Shown: in pieces, positions 1 to 12,217 of the stretch
How the letters are laid out: every line of letters starts with the position of its first letter
How positions within the stretch are numbered: the first letter of the stretch is position 1
From: Sipunculus nudus
Taxonomy: Eukaryota; Annelida; Sipuncula; Golfingiida; Sipunculidae
NCBI GenBank assembly: GCA_026874595.1
Contig: CM049317.1
Location: forward strand, 38,588,401 to 38,652,400
DNA: 64,000 nucleotides
Direction: 5' to 3'
Notes under the pieces: generated by a model
Database searches by the model: none
What the model was told of the DNA's origin: nothing
What the model saw: the letters and a program-made list of their open reading frames with translations, nothing else
Position numbers and translations under genes: made by a program

Positions 1-1442
1 ATAATCTGAGGGGACCCCCCCCCCCCTTGGCCAAGACAGTCAACAGTCGCACTATGATCTATATACACAACCCCACCCCCCGTTGGATGTTAAATTGTTC
101 CAAATTACAAAGCCACAGTTTCTACTGGTTTTTGCCTATGCATAGAGTTAGGCCTACTTTGCACAAGGAATGACAGTCACTGATGATTGGAAATGTGTCT
201 ATTTGGTCAAATTATTATTAAGATTAATTAAAACTCAGTGTGGTTTGAGCAGACAGAATATATTTCTTTGTTTTTTTTGTATATTATGTAAACGCACTGA
301 ATGAGATTTAGCAGGGCCTCAGAGAGCAATATTTCGAGGCGGTACAAAAGGTTTCCGCCCCCCTCCTTTTTTCTTCATTATAATAACCATTCAGTTTTAC
401 GAATGTGATAAACACTTTATTTTGATTTAAATCCAAGGCTATACTTATTGAAGCAGTTTACTAAAGAATGGACTGTAACAGAGGAATGCACAGTTTTCTC
501 CATTTAATGCTACTTATATAATATCATATATATACTTTATCCACATGCTAAACTGAATTAAAAATCATAAGGAGGTCTTTACAGGCATCCCCATAACCTC
601 AGGCTCCAGGAAAGCAACCTACTGTACAAGAGGTTACCCACACTGCAGCATGTGCTTCTCATGCTCTGTGTACTATCAACAACAATTCTATCATAATAGA
701 GACAAAACCTATTGAAAATATTTACAGGGACATAATAAGGGGTTTAATAGTTTTATATATATTATTACGTGCAGCCAATTGGAGTGCATACGCATCAGCT
801 TGTTAAATACTTTGACAGGTGTTAGATCAGCAGTGGAAGCTGTATCGATGACTACTGTGATTCTGCATCTATACCTGGTCTTTCACAATATTAGGAAGCT
901 ATATGGGTTCCTGTTAAGTTGATAATCGACAAGGTATATATAGCATGCATACAAAGGAAGCCTGGGATTTATTAACAAAATGAAAGTGACCCCCCACCCA
1001 CACACACACAAAGAAAAGCACCCTGATTAATTAAAAAAAATGTAAGGGGCCTCTCCACTGAATCGTTTTATATTCTGCGTGAATCAGTAAATAAATTTGG
1101 TTCCTTGAATAATTTTATTTACTAACACTAAACAAAAGCAACTAACCTACATTTTATATCTCTACAGACTTAAAACAGAGTAAACAAGTAAAATGAAAAC
1201 AAATAGCATTACTTCCCGAAGAAAAGTTAACACTTTTTTATAGCACTCTGGACCATATGGAATGATTGCAAATAAATATTAATTTTGGTTAATTTCTTCC
1301 ATGTATGGATCTGTTGTACTTATTATTAAATTTTTCATTATTTTAAAAATAATGATCAAGCACTAAGGCATTATACCTGGTGTGTATCCCACTGCACAGG
1401 TTCACATGAGGCCTGTAGGCCTTTTTTTTAATTTTTACACAT
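1..1442. other. AT-rich sequence, no gene recognised
   Basis: Contains a poly-C run near 17-26, a CCCCCACCC-ACACACACAC stretch near 990 and a family-5 3' end at 1367-1428 (GCATTATACCTGGTG, AGGCCTGTAGGCC). No TATDN1 exon was found here. Confidence 0.5.
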
Positions 1443-1935
1443 TTTTAGCTCAGCTGACTATAAGTCAACTGAGCTATAGTCTTGGTCCATTGTTTTTTGT
1501 CCGTCTGTCATGCCATCTGTCCGTCTGTCAATCCAACCGATAGACTGGCACATTTTTAAACCCTTGGACTTACAAATCCTGGCATACTATTAGATGTCCC
1601 CAAGATCTCCCACTAAACCGAAAACTTGGTCACTGGGACTTTGTTCCTTTGAGAAATAAAAGAAAAACCTCAATTTTCCATTGCAAACCTATTACCACAC
1701 TTTAGGACTACCTAATATCAAAACCACTTATCTGACTTTCTTCATATTTAGCATAAGTATTCCCCTATTCAGTTTCTATGTACATGCCAGAAATTAAGTC
1801 AAAATTATATAATTTGTAGAAGTTATGGGCCCAAATATAATCCACTTTGTAAAAAAACAGGAAAGATATTTACTCACTTAACATGATGAGTGTTGAAGCT
1901 AGAGACTTTTTTTCCAGGTGTATATATTTATTGTA
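1443..1935 (+). mobile_element. Family-1 element, 5' part
   Basis: Starts with AGCTCAGCTGACTATAAGTC and a GTCCGTCTGTC run, then the family-1 interior (TTAGATGTCCCCAAGATCTC). The 3' part is missing; a family-2 element begins at 1936. Confidence 0.75.
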
Positions 1936-3141
1936 TCCCCAGACAAAGTTGGGATACTATGTTAAAGGCATGGTCGTGCCACCCCTGCCGTTTGCCACAG
2001 AGATTTCTTTCAGGCTAGATAACATGAAAATTATTTCACGGATCTTTAGGAAATTTGACATGTGCATAGATATGAGTGAAAGGACAAAGCCTTTTATAAA
2101 TGGGGTCATGACCTTTACTAGGAGAGTGACCTTTACCATGAATAAGGCAAGTTTGAAGGGAAAATCGCCCAAATTCTTTATTATCTCAAGAAATCTTGCA
2201 TGGATTGATCCAAAAAAATTAAGGTGACTGAAACTCTTAGATAGTGTTGTCATTTACCAGAAACTGGTGGTGCCACCTATTATCCTTTTCTTGCTTTTGT
2301 GCCGTTTAATAATCGTCATTGCCTCTTGACAGTACTGTGAGCATTATAAATCAAAAACTAATGGACAGATTTCTTTTATATTGTGCATATACACAAATAT
2401 GGGTTATGGGATGATGCATGTTAAAATTAGGGTCATGACCTTTCTTATGAGAGTGGCCTTGACCTTGAATATTTCCATATATGGTGAAAATCACACAATC
2501 ATAATTATCTCAATAAGTGATGCATGGATTGGTCCAGAAATCAAGTTGATCAAAGATCTTGGATATTGTTGTCTTCTGCGGAAGACAGGTGGCATCACCT
2601 GTACTTTTTTGTTTTCATGCTGTTTAATACTCAATTATTGTCACATGACAGTACCGTGAGCATTATAAGTAAAAAACAAATGGACAGATTTGGCTCATAT
2701 TGTGCATGTCCATGATCTTTGATACCTCCATCTTGTATTCAAGACTGGTGGCGCAATCTTCAACCGTTTTTGTGTGGTGTCCATCCGTACGTTTGCTTAA
2801 GATGGAAATTGCTCAAATCTCAGGAGTTGTTCAATGTGTTGGTCTCCAGTTTGGCATGTACATCCATCTTGGAGAGTTTCCTCGTCAACCAGACAGGTAG
2901 CACCACCTACCTCACCATTTTTATAGTATAAATTAATCCCCCTTTCTCAAGAGTGATTTATCGTATTGGCCCCCATATTTGGTAAAAATATTGTTTCTCA
3001 AGTTGATTGATGGAAGAAACCATAGTCACTTGCCAAGTGTCAGTATATGCTGCTGAAGAGGGGTGGCCTATTCTAAAAGGGGGGGGGGGGGGGTTATTGT
3101 CTGGGGATACTATGGCACTTGCAGTGCCAAGAAATATCTAG
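1936..3141 (+). mobile_element. Family-2 Helitron-like element, complete
   Basis: Clearest ends in the window. The 5' end TATCCCCAGAC is repeated as an 11-bp perfect inverse, GTCTGGGGATA (3099-3109). It is followed by a hairpin GGCACT-TGC-AGTGCC (3114-3128), AAGAAATAT and CTAG (3138-3141) next to T. The interior has diverged tandem units with AAACTGGTGGTGCCACCTAT, and a poly-G run at 3080-3093. No coding frame of interest. Confidence 0.75.
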
Positions 3142-3436
3142 TTTTTGTGCATATCTGAGACCGTCAATGATGTCAGTTTCACAGCTGTACTTTCATCAAA
3201 CGTCTTGAAACTTTGCTTTTTGATCATTACTGGTTTCATTGGTTGCTGAATAATGGTGGTGCCACCTGTATTTTTAGTACTTTTTTTGCAAATTAGTACC
3301 TCTATTTTCGAGACTGTCAATTGACAGCAATCACATCACCTTTTAATGTTCTTTGTTCTAGTGTCCTGCAACCTGGTGTGCTTATATATAATCCGTGCTT
3401 TTACCAGTTGCTGAATACTGGTGGTGCCATCTGTAT
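3142..3436 (+). repeat. Two diverged GGTGG-GCCACC tandem units
   Basis: Two old units, each ending in GGTGGTGCC with ATCTGTATTTTT or ACCTGTATTTTT, resemble the 330-bp units of the element at 33057. No gene is visible. Confidence 0.55.
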
Positions 3437-3691
3437 TTTTAGCTCAGCTGACTATAAGTCATCTGGGCTATAGTTGTGGTCAATTTTCTTCGTCCGTCTG
3501 TCCATCCAACCTTCAGACTGGCACGTTTTGAAAATGTTAGACCTATGAATAAAAATTCAGCATACAGTTAGATGTCCCCAAAATCTCCTACCATACTTAA
3601 AATTGGGTCAGTATGACTTCTTTCCTTTGAGATATTAAGGAAAAACCTCAAATTTCCATTAAAACCTGTTATCACACTTCAGGACTGCCTA

Positions 3692-4775
3692 CCCGTATTT
3701 ATTCTAATTTGGCGACCACTTAAAAATAATTAATTTTCTCAGAGGTCGAGATAATGGAGGATATTTGCAAATAATCTTCATGCAGAATTTGCGGTGGTCG
3801 AGATATTAGAGGCATGCGGTTTGATAACCTTCCGTAGAGACGCAGAGCCGCTCTGACACTCGAGCGGTCATATGAATTGAGTGATAATTTGGTCGTATAT
3901 AAGTTAGTTTTGTTAGCTTAACAGTATTATCTTCAAACGGGCTTCCAACCGTCACATGAATTATACGCAGTCCGCAAATGATTAATCAAACTGAGCTCAA
4001 TCACTTTACAAAATGATCACTACTTCGCGTATAGGTACGATCACTTGACATAGACGGCAACTCATGTAACCACCAGTTGTTTCAAGTTAACCCGCCAGGC
4101 GGCGATATCGGCGGGCCGAAAAGGGACAAGCAGCTGCATCAAGTTCGAAGAAGACTTTATAAAAAATAACTGCCTATTATCAGATAACTTTTATTTGCAT
4201 AATACGGAATAAATATAGGAAAGTAAAGGCGCGTTAAAATATACACGACCGGAAATGGTCCTAGCTCGAGTGCCCTCGATCGGGCCCCGTTTGGTACGCG
4301 CGGTCACCCATCCAAAAACTAACCGGGGTCGTTTAAACTTAACTAAGATGACGGTTCCACCTATATTACAGTTGCTCCACCACGCGTGCTTTGCAGTATT
4401 TTATAAATATTATAGCTGAAGATGCCACGTGAATTGCACACGAGGCACGTGCGTACCAGGAATGGTACACGAGTTTGCTTCGTCACGGACACCCATTTGG
4501 TTCTTGAACGCTTTATCATGTTTATATATTATGAAAAACGCATCTTTGTATCTTCATAAATTTTATTGGAAGCAAGTTTGATGTGGATGCCCAGTGTAAT
4601 AAGAATCTAGTCAGATACTGCGGTGCCCGTGAGAGACGGAGGCATTTCACCTTAACATCGTCGACAGAAAACATCGTCGGCAGTCGAGAAATTAGAGTCA
4701 TTTTAGAAATTATGCTTTCAAAATATTTTTTGGGGTCGAGAAATAAGAGGGATCGCCAAACTGGAATAAATACGG
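3692..4775. mobile_element. 1084-bp TIR element with TA target duplication
   Basis: Ends CCCGTATTTATTC...TTTGGCGACC and, inverted, CCGTATTTATTC...TTTGGCGATCC form terminal inverted repeats of about 26 bp. TA flanks it at 3690-3691 and 4776-4777. Removing it restores GACTGCCTAATATCAAAACC, a segment seen uninterrupted at about 18725 and 43745. Subterminal GGTCGAGA/ATTAGAGG motifs repeat at both ends. It codes for no transposase. Size and TA duplication suit a Tc1/mariner-related MITE. It is inserted in the family-1 copy 3441-6314. Confidence 0.9.
4289..4354 (-). pseudogene. 5S rRNA-derived block inside the TIR element
   Basis: The - strand contains CCCGGTTAG, then TTGGATGGGTGACCGC, preceded by AGTTAAG. 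These match the internal-promoter half of animal 5S rRNA (AGTTAAGC, CGGTTAGTACTTGGATGGG, GTGACCGC) in order and nearly in spacing. The 5' third and the 3' end of 5S are not recognisable, so this is a fragment, perhaps an old SINE or retropseudogene part. Confidence 0.7.
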
Positions 4776-6314
4776 TAATATCAAAACCATACATCTGTTT
4801 TTCTTAATATTTACCAGAAGTAATTTCCTATATATTTCCTATATACCTGCAAGAAATTAAGTCTGTTAAGTGAAATTTCTTTAAGTTATGGGCCTGAACA
4901 TAATGGACTTTGTAAAAAATTAGGAAAATAATTTTCCCAATTAACAAGAAAAATTTTGAAACTCAAGCTTGAAAATTAAAGCTTGAAAATTTGGCTAGTT
5001 ATTGATTTTCTTTCTTGAGGCTCTATTGCAGTCATTTGCTTTGTCCAGATGCTGGCAGCCCACTCCTGGTCACTGGAAGTCAGCTATGCCAGGGATTCTG
5101 ATTTGTTACAGTCACTTGGGGAGATCCCCTGCTGTGACAGGCATACAGTTATTCTCATATCACCACCCCAATTCCCAAAAATGAGGATCTAATACAAACA
5201 TTTGTTAGTTATTTTCCTGCCTCAGCAGAATTGGAGATAAGGTTTTGTTTGCTCTGTATACATGTATATGCAGAAATGTTGTTAATCCCACAATCCCCTT
5301 CCCCCTCCCCAGGCTGTCATTGATTCCTTTGCACTTGTTCACTGGATCATTAGTTTATTGCAAATGTGTACAATTTATTTAATTTAAAAAATAATTGGAT
5401 TAAAAAAATTAAGATCTAATTGAAACATATTCTTGCCTCAGGAGAATGGAACATAAAAAGGTCAGCTCTCGTCATCACTCAATTATCATTAAATATATAT
5501 ATTAATTATGACATTTTTCCTTTAAGCATTGTTGAAATAACTTTCATATGCTGTATTTGTATGGATTTAAGCTATCAAAGTCTGAAATTTGAAAGCAACT
5601 TATATATTCAGATGTGTATTATAATATTGCAGATGTTAAACATAAAAAAAATTGATATAATAAATAAAAAAATAATTGAAACTTCATATATTATCAGCTT
5701 TGTTTGTCTACCAGTCTGTCTTTCCTTTTTTAAATATTATGTAACTATAAATTAACTTTTTTATCCTGTTAGCATTGTTGAATTTAGTGAAAATCCTATG
5801 TATATACACAATAATAATACAGATATGTTGTAACTCCCATCATTCCACACCCCGACCGCCCACCCCCCCCCCCCCCCCCCACCACCACCACCACCAAGTC
5901 CTTCGAACTGTTGACTGAGGACATTAGTTATATTTCAGCTATATATATTTAATAAAATAAAAAATACATATATTTAATAATATATATTATAAAAAATAGA
6001 TTAAATTTAACAAATGTGTAAACTACTGAAATGTCAACAGTTAATCGAAAAGACTACAAATTATCATGGTAATATAACAGGTCATTTGTTTACAAACTGC
6101 TCACATGCTTCGGTTTCAACATAAGGAAACACATGGTCAAGTCACAAAATATTATTTGCAACAATTTCTTGTTCATCAGTACAAACCAGTCATATATACC
6201 AACCATGGCCTATATTACCTCTTCCTCCTACACTTTATCACCATTTGATATTAATTTAGATTTTTACCCACAAGGTCAACTTCAGCTGAGCACAGTGACC
6301 CTTGGGTCCCTTGT

Positions 6315-6910
6315 TTTTCTATTCTATCACATTATTACATCAATTTTTGAAATGATCAAATGACCATAATCTTATCATGTCCACACATATATTAGCAACT
6401 CATCAGTCAGCTGGACTTCATGACCCCTGGGTCACTTGTGGACACATTTAAAGCTAAACCATTTGACCAAAACCTTTCACCTTTCACATATGACTCTCCT
6501 ACCAATAGGACAAGAACCCTGTCAATTCAAAGGTCCCAAGATCTAAGGTCAAGGTCACTGCACTCACTTCTTTGCATAGCTTGTGAACACATTGTAAGCT
6601 CAAGTTTTCATCCCAATTCTGTCATCTTTACATATGGCTTCTATGTCAATAGGAGAAGAAAACACAAGGTTAAAGAGGCTACAAGGTTAAAGGTCAAGGG
6701 CACACAACCCACTTCTTGAAAAAGCCAGATTTTCTTGCCAAACCTTCCTTCTTTCACTTATGACTCGCCTAACAATAGGGGAAGAACACGTTGATTTCTA
6801 CATCATAGTTTCAAAGGTAAGGGCACTCTGACTGACTTTCTGGTTTACATGCTGTTTTTGTGTAGCTGCTTATTGCTAAAATAGTGGCATTAATCTTTGT
6901 AGGTTTGAAT
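6315..6910 (+). repeat. AGGTCA-rich tandem segment
   Basis: About three diverged units of roughly 150 bp with TTTCACATATGACTC, CAATAGGANAAGAA and AAGGTCAAGG motifs. The same type of segment recurs at 13080-13840 and 24480-24900. No gene is supported. Confidence 0.55.
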
Positions 6911-9900
6911 TTTTAGCTCAGCTCACCATAAGTTATCTAAGCTATAGTGTTGGTTCTCTGTCTGTCTGGCCATCTGTTAACAGGGTACATTTTGAAACCA
7001 CTTGACTTATGGATCCAAAATTTGACATATAGTTAGAAGTCCCAAAGTTAATTTTCCTGTCAAACTCAAAACTGGGTCACTGTGAATGCATTCCTTTGAG
7101 GAAGTAAGGAAAAAACTTTTCCATCGAAAACCTATTGTTACATTCTAGGACTGCCTGTTGGCTGTTTTTGTGCAAATTCAGCAAAAATATTCCTTGATAT
7201 ATTTTCTTTGTACATGTCAGAAATTAGGTCAATATTGCATAATCTGTACAAGTTGGGGCCTGAAAATAATGTTTATTGTCAAAATATCAAGAAAGATATT
7301 TACGCTTTTTTTGGCCCCCCCCCCCCTTCGGCAGAAAGGAGGTCATTAATTTGAGTTGTTTGATCTGTCCGTCTGTCCGTCAGGTTATCTTCTCCATGTG
7401 ATAATTTTCTTGATATTAACCTTTTTATTCAAATTTTGGTCAGCGATTGCTCTCATGCATACCTTGGTTGGGTTTTGGAATATCTCTCTGAAAAATTATT
7501 ATCACCAGCTCCAAAACAAAATTTTCCTCTTTCCCAATTCACAAAAAAAATGATGACATGTGGAGACATCTTCCGGGGACAATGAAAACTAACACAGAGG
7601 CACTATGACATGTGGAGACATCTCCAGGGGAAAATAAAAACTGAAGCATATTGAGAAAGCAAAAGGGGAAAACGAGGTGTAAGCAGAGGACATAAATTCC
7701 ACGAAAAAATGGTAAATGGGGAAGCTAGAGAGCCTTTTTCAGTGTAATATGTAACTGTATTTAATTGAGATTTATTTTGATACCAGGAATTAGGTCAAAA
7801 CTTTGGGGTTTTTTTTAAGTTATCAGCATAAATTTAAAATCATTACCTTAAATTTGCCCAACTTTGACAATGGTACATTTTTTCCTGTACACACTGTTGA
7901 CTTATTTTCACATCATGCCAACATAATGATTATGTTATAATCTTTTATCATCTGAAATTTGAAAGCATTTGATAAAAAAAACATGTCACTGTCAGGCAAT
8001 CCTGAGATTATGTAGCTGCCCCCTCAACCTCCTGAGTGCCTGTGCTGGCCTGAGGTCTGACTGATTTGTCATGGGGTGGTCTGAGCCAGAGACAACTTCC
8101 ATGTGACCCCAGTACAGGTTAACTGTTACATAATTCAGCTGGTGGGATGGCCACTTAAGCGAAATCTCAAGGTAATACATCATGACACAGTGTGTGTTAG
8201 TAAGATGGAACCTGTTTCACATTTCAGTTACAATCACACATGAAATTATATAATCTCTAGGCCAAAAAAAATTAAAGGTATGGTTCTCAGGCACCGCCAG
8301 CATCAATTTTAACCCCCTGCATCATAAATTTTTATTTTGGTTTTCCACAGAAACTTACCAATTTTGAGCTGCAGCCACTTGCATATTTCTTCCAAGTAGA
8401 TAGAATCATACAATTTCCTTTGTTATGTAGTGCTTTAGCTTGTTTAGCAAAATAAATCTGTTATTATCATGCTTTTCCATTATCATTTGACATTTTTTAT
8501 CAAAACATACTAAAAAAATAAAAATAAAAAAACGCCCACCCACATTGATTTCTGAATAAAAGTCCCTGAGAACCATTCTCTTTTTATTTTGGCCTTAATC
8601 CTCTCATGTTTATTAGACTTTTGGACTAAGGAACTGACTGACTGGCTTGGTCCACTGCGAAGGGAGAGAGTGCAGGGTTATGACTTTTTGAGCTCCCCCC
8701 CCCCCCTTGCACACATACACACATAACAAAAACAATCATTTGTCTTCATATGTTAAGGTTTATGTTTTGCTTCTATCCAAAAATCTCATCAGATATGTTC
8801 TCTACAAATGAGTTTAAAACAGACACTGTTACAGTTATTTTTCAATCAAGAATGGTTTCTGTATTGAATTAAAGACATAATTTTTTTAATATGGAATACC
8901 ACAAAAATGCAGTACAAAATTGTAAAGCCTAATTACAGTCCCTGTGGTAATTCATAATTAATGGTAAACACCCAAAAATAGTTCAGGATTTCATAAATTG
9001 GATAATGTTAATAAAACATGCTAAGGATCATGTCCTAGTTTTCCTTATTGCATGATTAAATGGATTCATGCCTCAATTTCATTTGAGCAATGTTTACTTT
9101 ATTTAACATACTTATCAAATTTGGTTTATTCTAATTTGAAAATGGAAAATTTTAAATTTATTTTACACCCTCTTATTTAAGTTAATAAATTAAATATGTA
9201 TTATTATCTCCACTTTCTTCTTTTTTTTTTGCCATGCTCCGCGGATGCTGGGGACATTAATTTGGGTTTGTCTGGCTCTCTGTCTCTCTGTCAGTCCGTC
9301 AGGTTTTTTTGTTTCTGTGCAATAACTTTCCTAAATATTATCCAATTTCATTCAAATTTGGGTCAGTGATTGCTCTCATGAATACCTTGGTTGGGATTGG
9401 TTTTGGAGTGTCTGGCTTCTGTCTGTCTGTCTGTCACTCTGTCTGTCTCTCCATCTGGTGTTTATTTCCAGGCGATAATTTACCTAAATATCATCTGATT
9501 TCATTCAAATGTTGGTTAGTGATTGCTCTCATGGTCAACTTGTTTGGGATCGGTTTTGGAGTGTCTGGCATTCTGTCTGTCTGTCTGTCTGTCACTCTTG
9601 TCTGTCCGTGCATTATCAAGCATGTAAAACAACAAGAGCCCAAAGCAGGGGACATTTATTCCACAAATTTGGTTGTTAATATTTACATGCATATTACAGT
9701 CACTTAGTTTAGATACCAGTACTACTACAAATGTGTTATCATGAGAGGCTCCTGCATGTTTGATATAGCCAGTAAAAGTACACAGGCAAGTCCAAATATG
9801 AGTATTGTGTTCATTTCTCAAATAATGATATAAAAAATGAACTGTTGCTGTATTTCAATATGTTAGATTTTAATAAAAAATAATCTCATAATCAGTTTCA

Positions 9901-9936
9901 GCTGTGCACCCTGACCCACAGGTCCATTGTTAATGA
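6911..9936 (+). mobile_element. Family-1 element, old and interrupted
   Basis: A diverged 5' end at 6913 (AGCTCAGCTCACCATAAG) and 3' end near 9898-9934 (CAGCTGTGCACCCTGACC, ACAGGTCCATTG). Family-1 interior resumes at about 7735-7980 after an insertion that starts in a poly-C tract near 7314. At 9240-9620 there are (GTCT)n runs and about 120-bp units (GATTGCTCTCATG). 7985-9230 holds AT-rich DNA in which I recognise no gene. Confidence 0.5.
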
Positions 9937-9981
9937 AATTTATTAGGCTTGGAGTAAGTTAACTGTTTCTCTCTCACGCAG

Positions 9982-10024
9982 ATTATGACAGACTTCACTT
10001 CTGTCCAAAAGATATCCAACTCAA
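9982..10024 (+). CDS. TATDN1: TATDN1 exon (DYDRLHFCPKDIQLK)
   Basis: A 43-nt exon with acceptor CTCTCACGCAG before it and donor GTAAGT after it. The first two bases (AT) complete a GAT codon split from the previous exon; the exon ends with AA, completed to AAG by the G that opens the next one. DYDRLHFCPKDIQLK matches the segment of TATDN1 that directly follows the GECGL motif. The upstream exon that should donate GECGL was not located. The short length is supported by the phase match on the 3' side and the strong donor. Confidence 0.85.
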
Positions 10025-10235
10025 GTAAGTATACGCAATCAGTATCACTACATATACCAATATACAAATATGTACATACAATGAGAACATTGTTCAAATT
10101 CACATAGCAAACCTGTTAGCTTATGCGATGGCGCAGTGTCGTCCTTCATATGTACGTTACCCCTTACTACCTCAAAAAAGGCTGGAGCTAGCAAATTTTG
10201 TGAAAAATTAGTCATCTAAAAAACTTTGTTGGATT

Positions 10236-12217
10236 TTTCTTATAGTCTCATAGTTGTTTTCCATTGTCCATCTGTCTGTCAGTCTGTCCGTCCATTAGAC
10301 TGGCACATTTTGAAACTATTAGACCTACAAATCCAAAATTGGGCATACTGTTAGATGTCCCCAAAATCTCCTATCATACCGAAAATTGGGTCAATATGAC
10401 TTAGTTCCTTCAAGATATTTAGGAAAAACCTCAAATTTCCATTGAAAACCTATTATCACACTTGAGGTATACCTAATATCAAAACCACCTATCTGTTTTT
10501 CTTAATATTTACCAGAAGGAATGTCCTATATATTTCCTATATACCTGCCAGAAATTAAGTCTGTTAAGTATAATTTCTTTAAATTATGGGCCGGAACATA
10601 ATGGACTTTGTAAAAATTCCAGAAAATATTTACTCATTTAACATTAAAAATATTGAAACTAGAGACTATTTTCCCAAGTATATAACTTTGTTTAATTAAG
10701 ATTCAACTGTTTACCCAATAGTAGATCTGAATTTTGTAAATTTTTAAGTTATTAGCATAAAAATAAAATCAGTACCTTGAAAATTAGGCAATTTATTGAT
10801 TTCTTTCCAGAGGCTCTATTATAGTCAGTTGCTTTGTCCAGATGCAGGGTCCCACTACAGGTCACTGGAAGTGAGCTATGCCAGGGTTTCTGATTTGATA
10901 CAGTCACTAGGGAAGATCCCCTGCTGTGACAGGTGTACAGTTATTCTCATATCACCACCCCAATCCCCCCCCCCCCCCCTCAGAATTGTGAAATCCGAAT
11001 CAAGTATTATTTTTAGATATATATTGTTTTGCAAATTTAAAGGATATATTTTTGAGGTAAAAATAAATATACATTTGTATGCATGATGTGGTGTTATCTG
11101 ACAAGATTGAGATTTATGATGATGCAATTTAGAATTATGAATCAACTTTTATATTCAGAAATATATGTAATATTGGAAATGTATAGAAATTTAAACTTAG
11201 AATAAAAAAAATTGATGTGATAAAAAAATGAGGATCTAATACAAACATTTGTTCATTATTGATTCCTGTGCACTGGGACATTAGTTTTTATTGCAAATCT
11301 GTAAAGTTTATTTAATTTAAAAAATTATAGGATTAGAAAAAATTAAGATCTTATTGAAACATATTCTTGCCTTAGGAGAATGGTACATAATGTGATCAGC
11401 TCTGTCATTCATCTTTCCGTTATCATTAAATATATATTAATTATGAAATTTTTCCTATAAGCACTGTTTAAATAACTTTCATTAGCTGTATGTGTTTGGA
11501 AATAAGCTATTTAAGTCTGAAATTTGAAAGTAAATTATATATTCATTTGTGTATTATTGCAAATGTTAAACTTAAAAAAAATTTGATATTATAAAAGAAA
11601 TTAAGAAATAATTGAAAAGTCATATATTATCAGCTTTGATTGCCTAACAGTCCTTTTTTAAATATTATGTAATTGTGAATGAACTAGTTTATCCTGTATG
11701 CATTGTTGAATTAAGTGAAAATCCTATATGTATATACACTATATTAATACAGATATGTTGTAACTCCCATTATTCTAGCCCCCCCCCCCCCCCCCCCCCC
11801 CACCACCACCACAAGTCCTTGCATCTGCGGACTGGGGACATCAGTTATATTTCAACTGTATACATTTTGTAAAATAAAAAAATACATATATTTAATAATA
11901 TATATTATATAAAAATAGATCCAATTGAACAAATGAGTAAACTACTGAACTGTCAACAATTTATGAAAAAGCCAGCCAATGTTCATGGAAATAATATACA
12001 TCTTATGTTCACAAACTGCTCACATGCTTCAATTGTGACATTAGAAAATGCATGGTTTTGTCACAAAATATTATTTGCAAAATTTCTTACTCATCAATAC
12101 AAACCAATCATGTCAACCAGCCATGGCCATTATTGCCTTTTCCACTTAGACTTTATATCTGTCCGATATTATTTTAGATTTTTAACTTCAAGGTCAACTA
12201 CAGCTGAGCACAGTGAC
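10236..12217 (+). mobile_element. Family-1 element, truncated at both ends
   Basis: A degraded 5' end and a GTCTGTCAGTCTGTCCGTCC run near 10270, then an interior parallel to the copy at 3441-6314, including the module 10796-10960 and poly-C runs at 10966 and 11780. It ends at CAGCTGAGCACAGTGACCC with the terminal hairpin lost. Confidence 0.65.

Larger units (their letters stand above)
3441..6314 (+). mobile_element. Family-1 element interrupted by the TIR element
   Basis: 5' end AGCTCAGCTGACTATAAGTC with GTCCGTCTGTC; 3' end CAGCTGAGCACAGTGACC followed by CTTGGGTCCCTTG near 6283-6314. About 1.8 kb once the TIR element is removed. It contains a module at 4999-5167 (GGCTCTATTGCAGTC to CTGTGACAGG) also seen at 10796-10960 and, inverted, at 63440-63605. 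A poly-C/CCA run lies near 5864-5897. Confidence 0.7.

Noticed and set aside
4522..4807. 90- and 74-codon frames on opposite strands
   Set aside because: Both lie within the TIR element and have no transposase motif.
1..9981. Upstream TATDN1 exons (GECGL and VGCHP motifs)
   Set aside because: Searched by eye for the expected coding motifs and found none that fit; a spliced alignment to a full protein would settle it.
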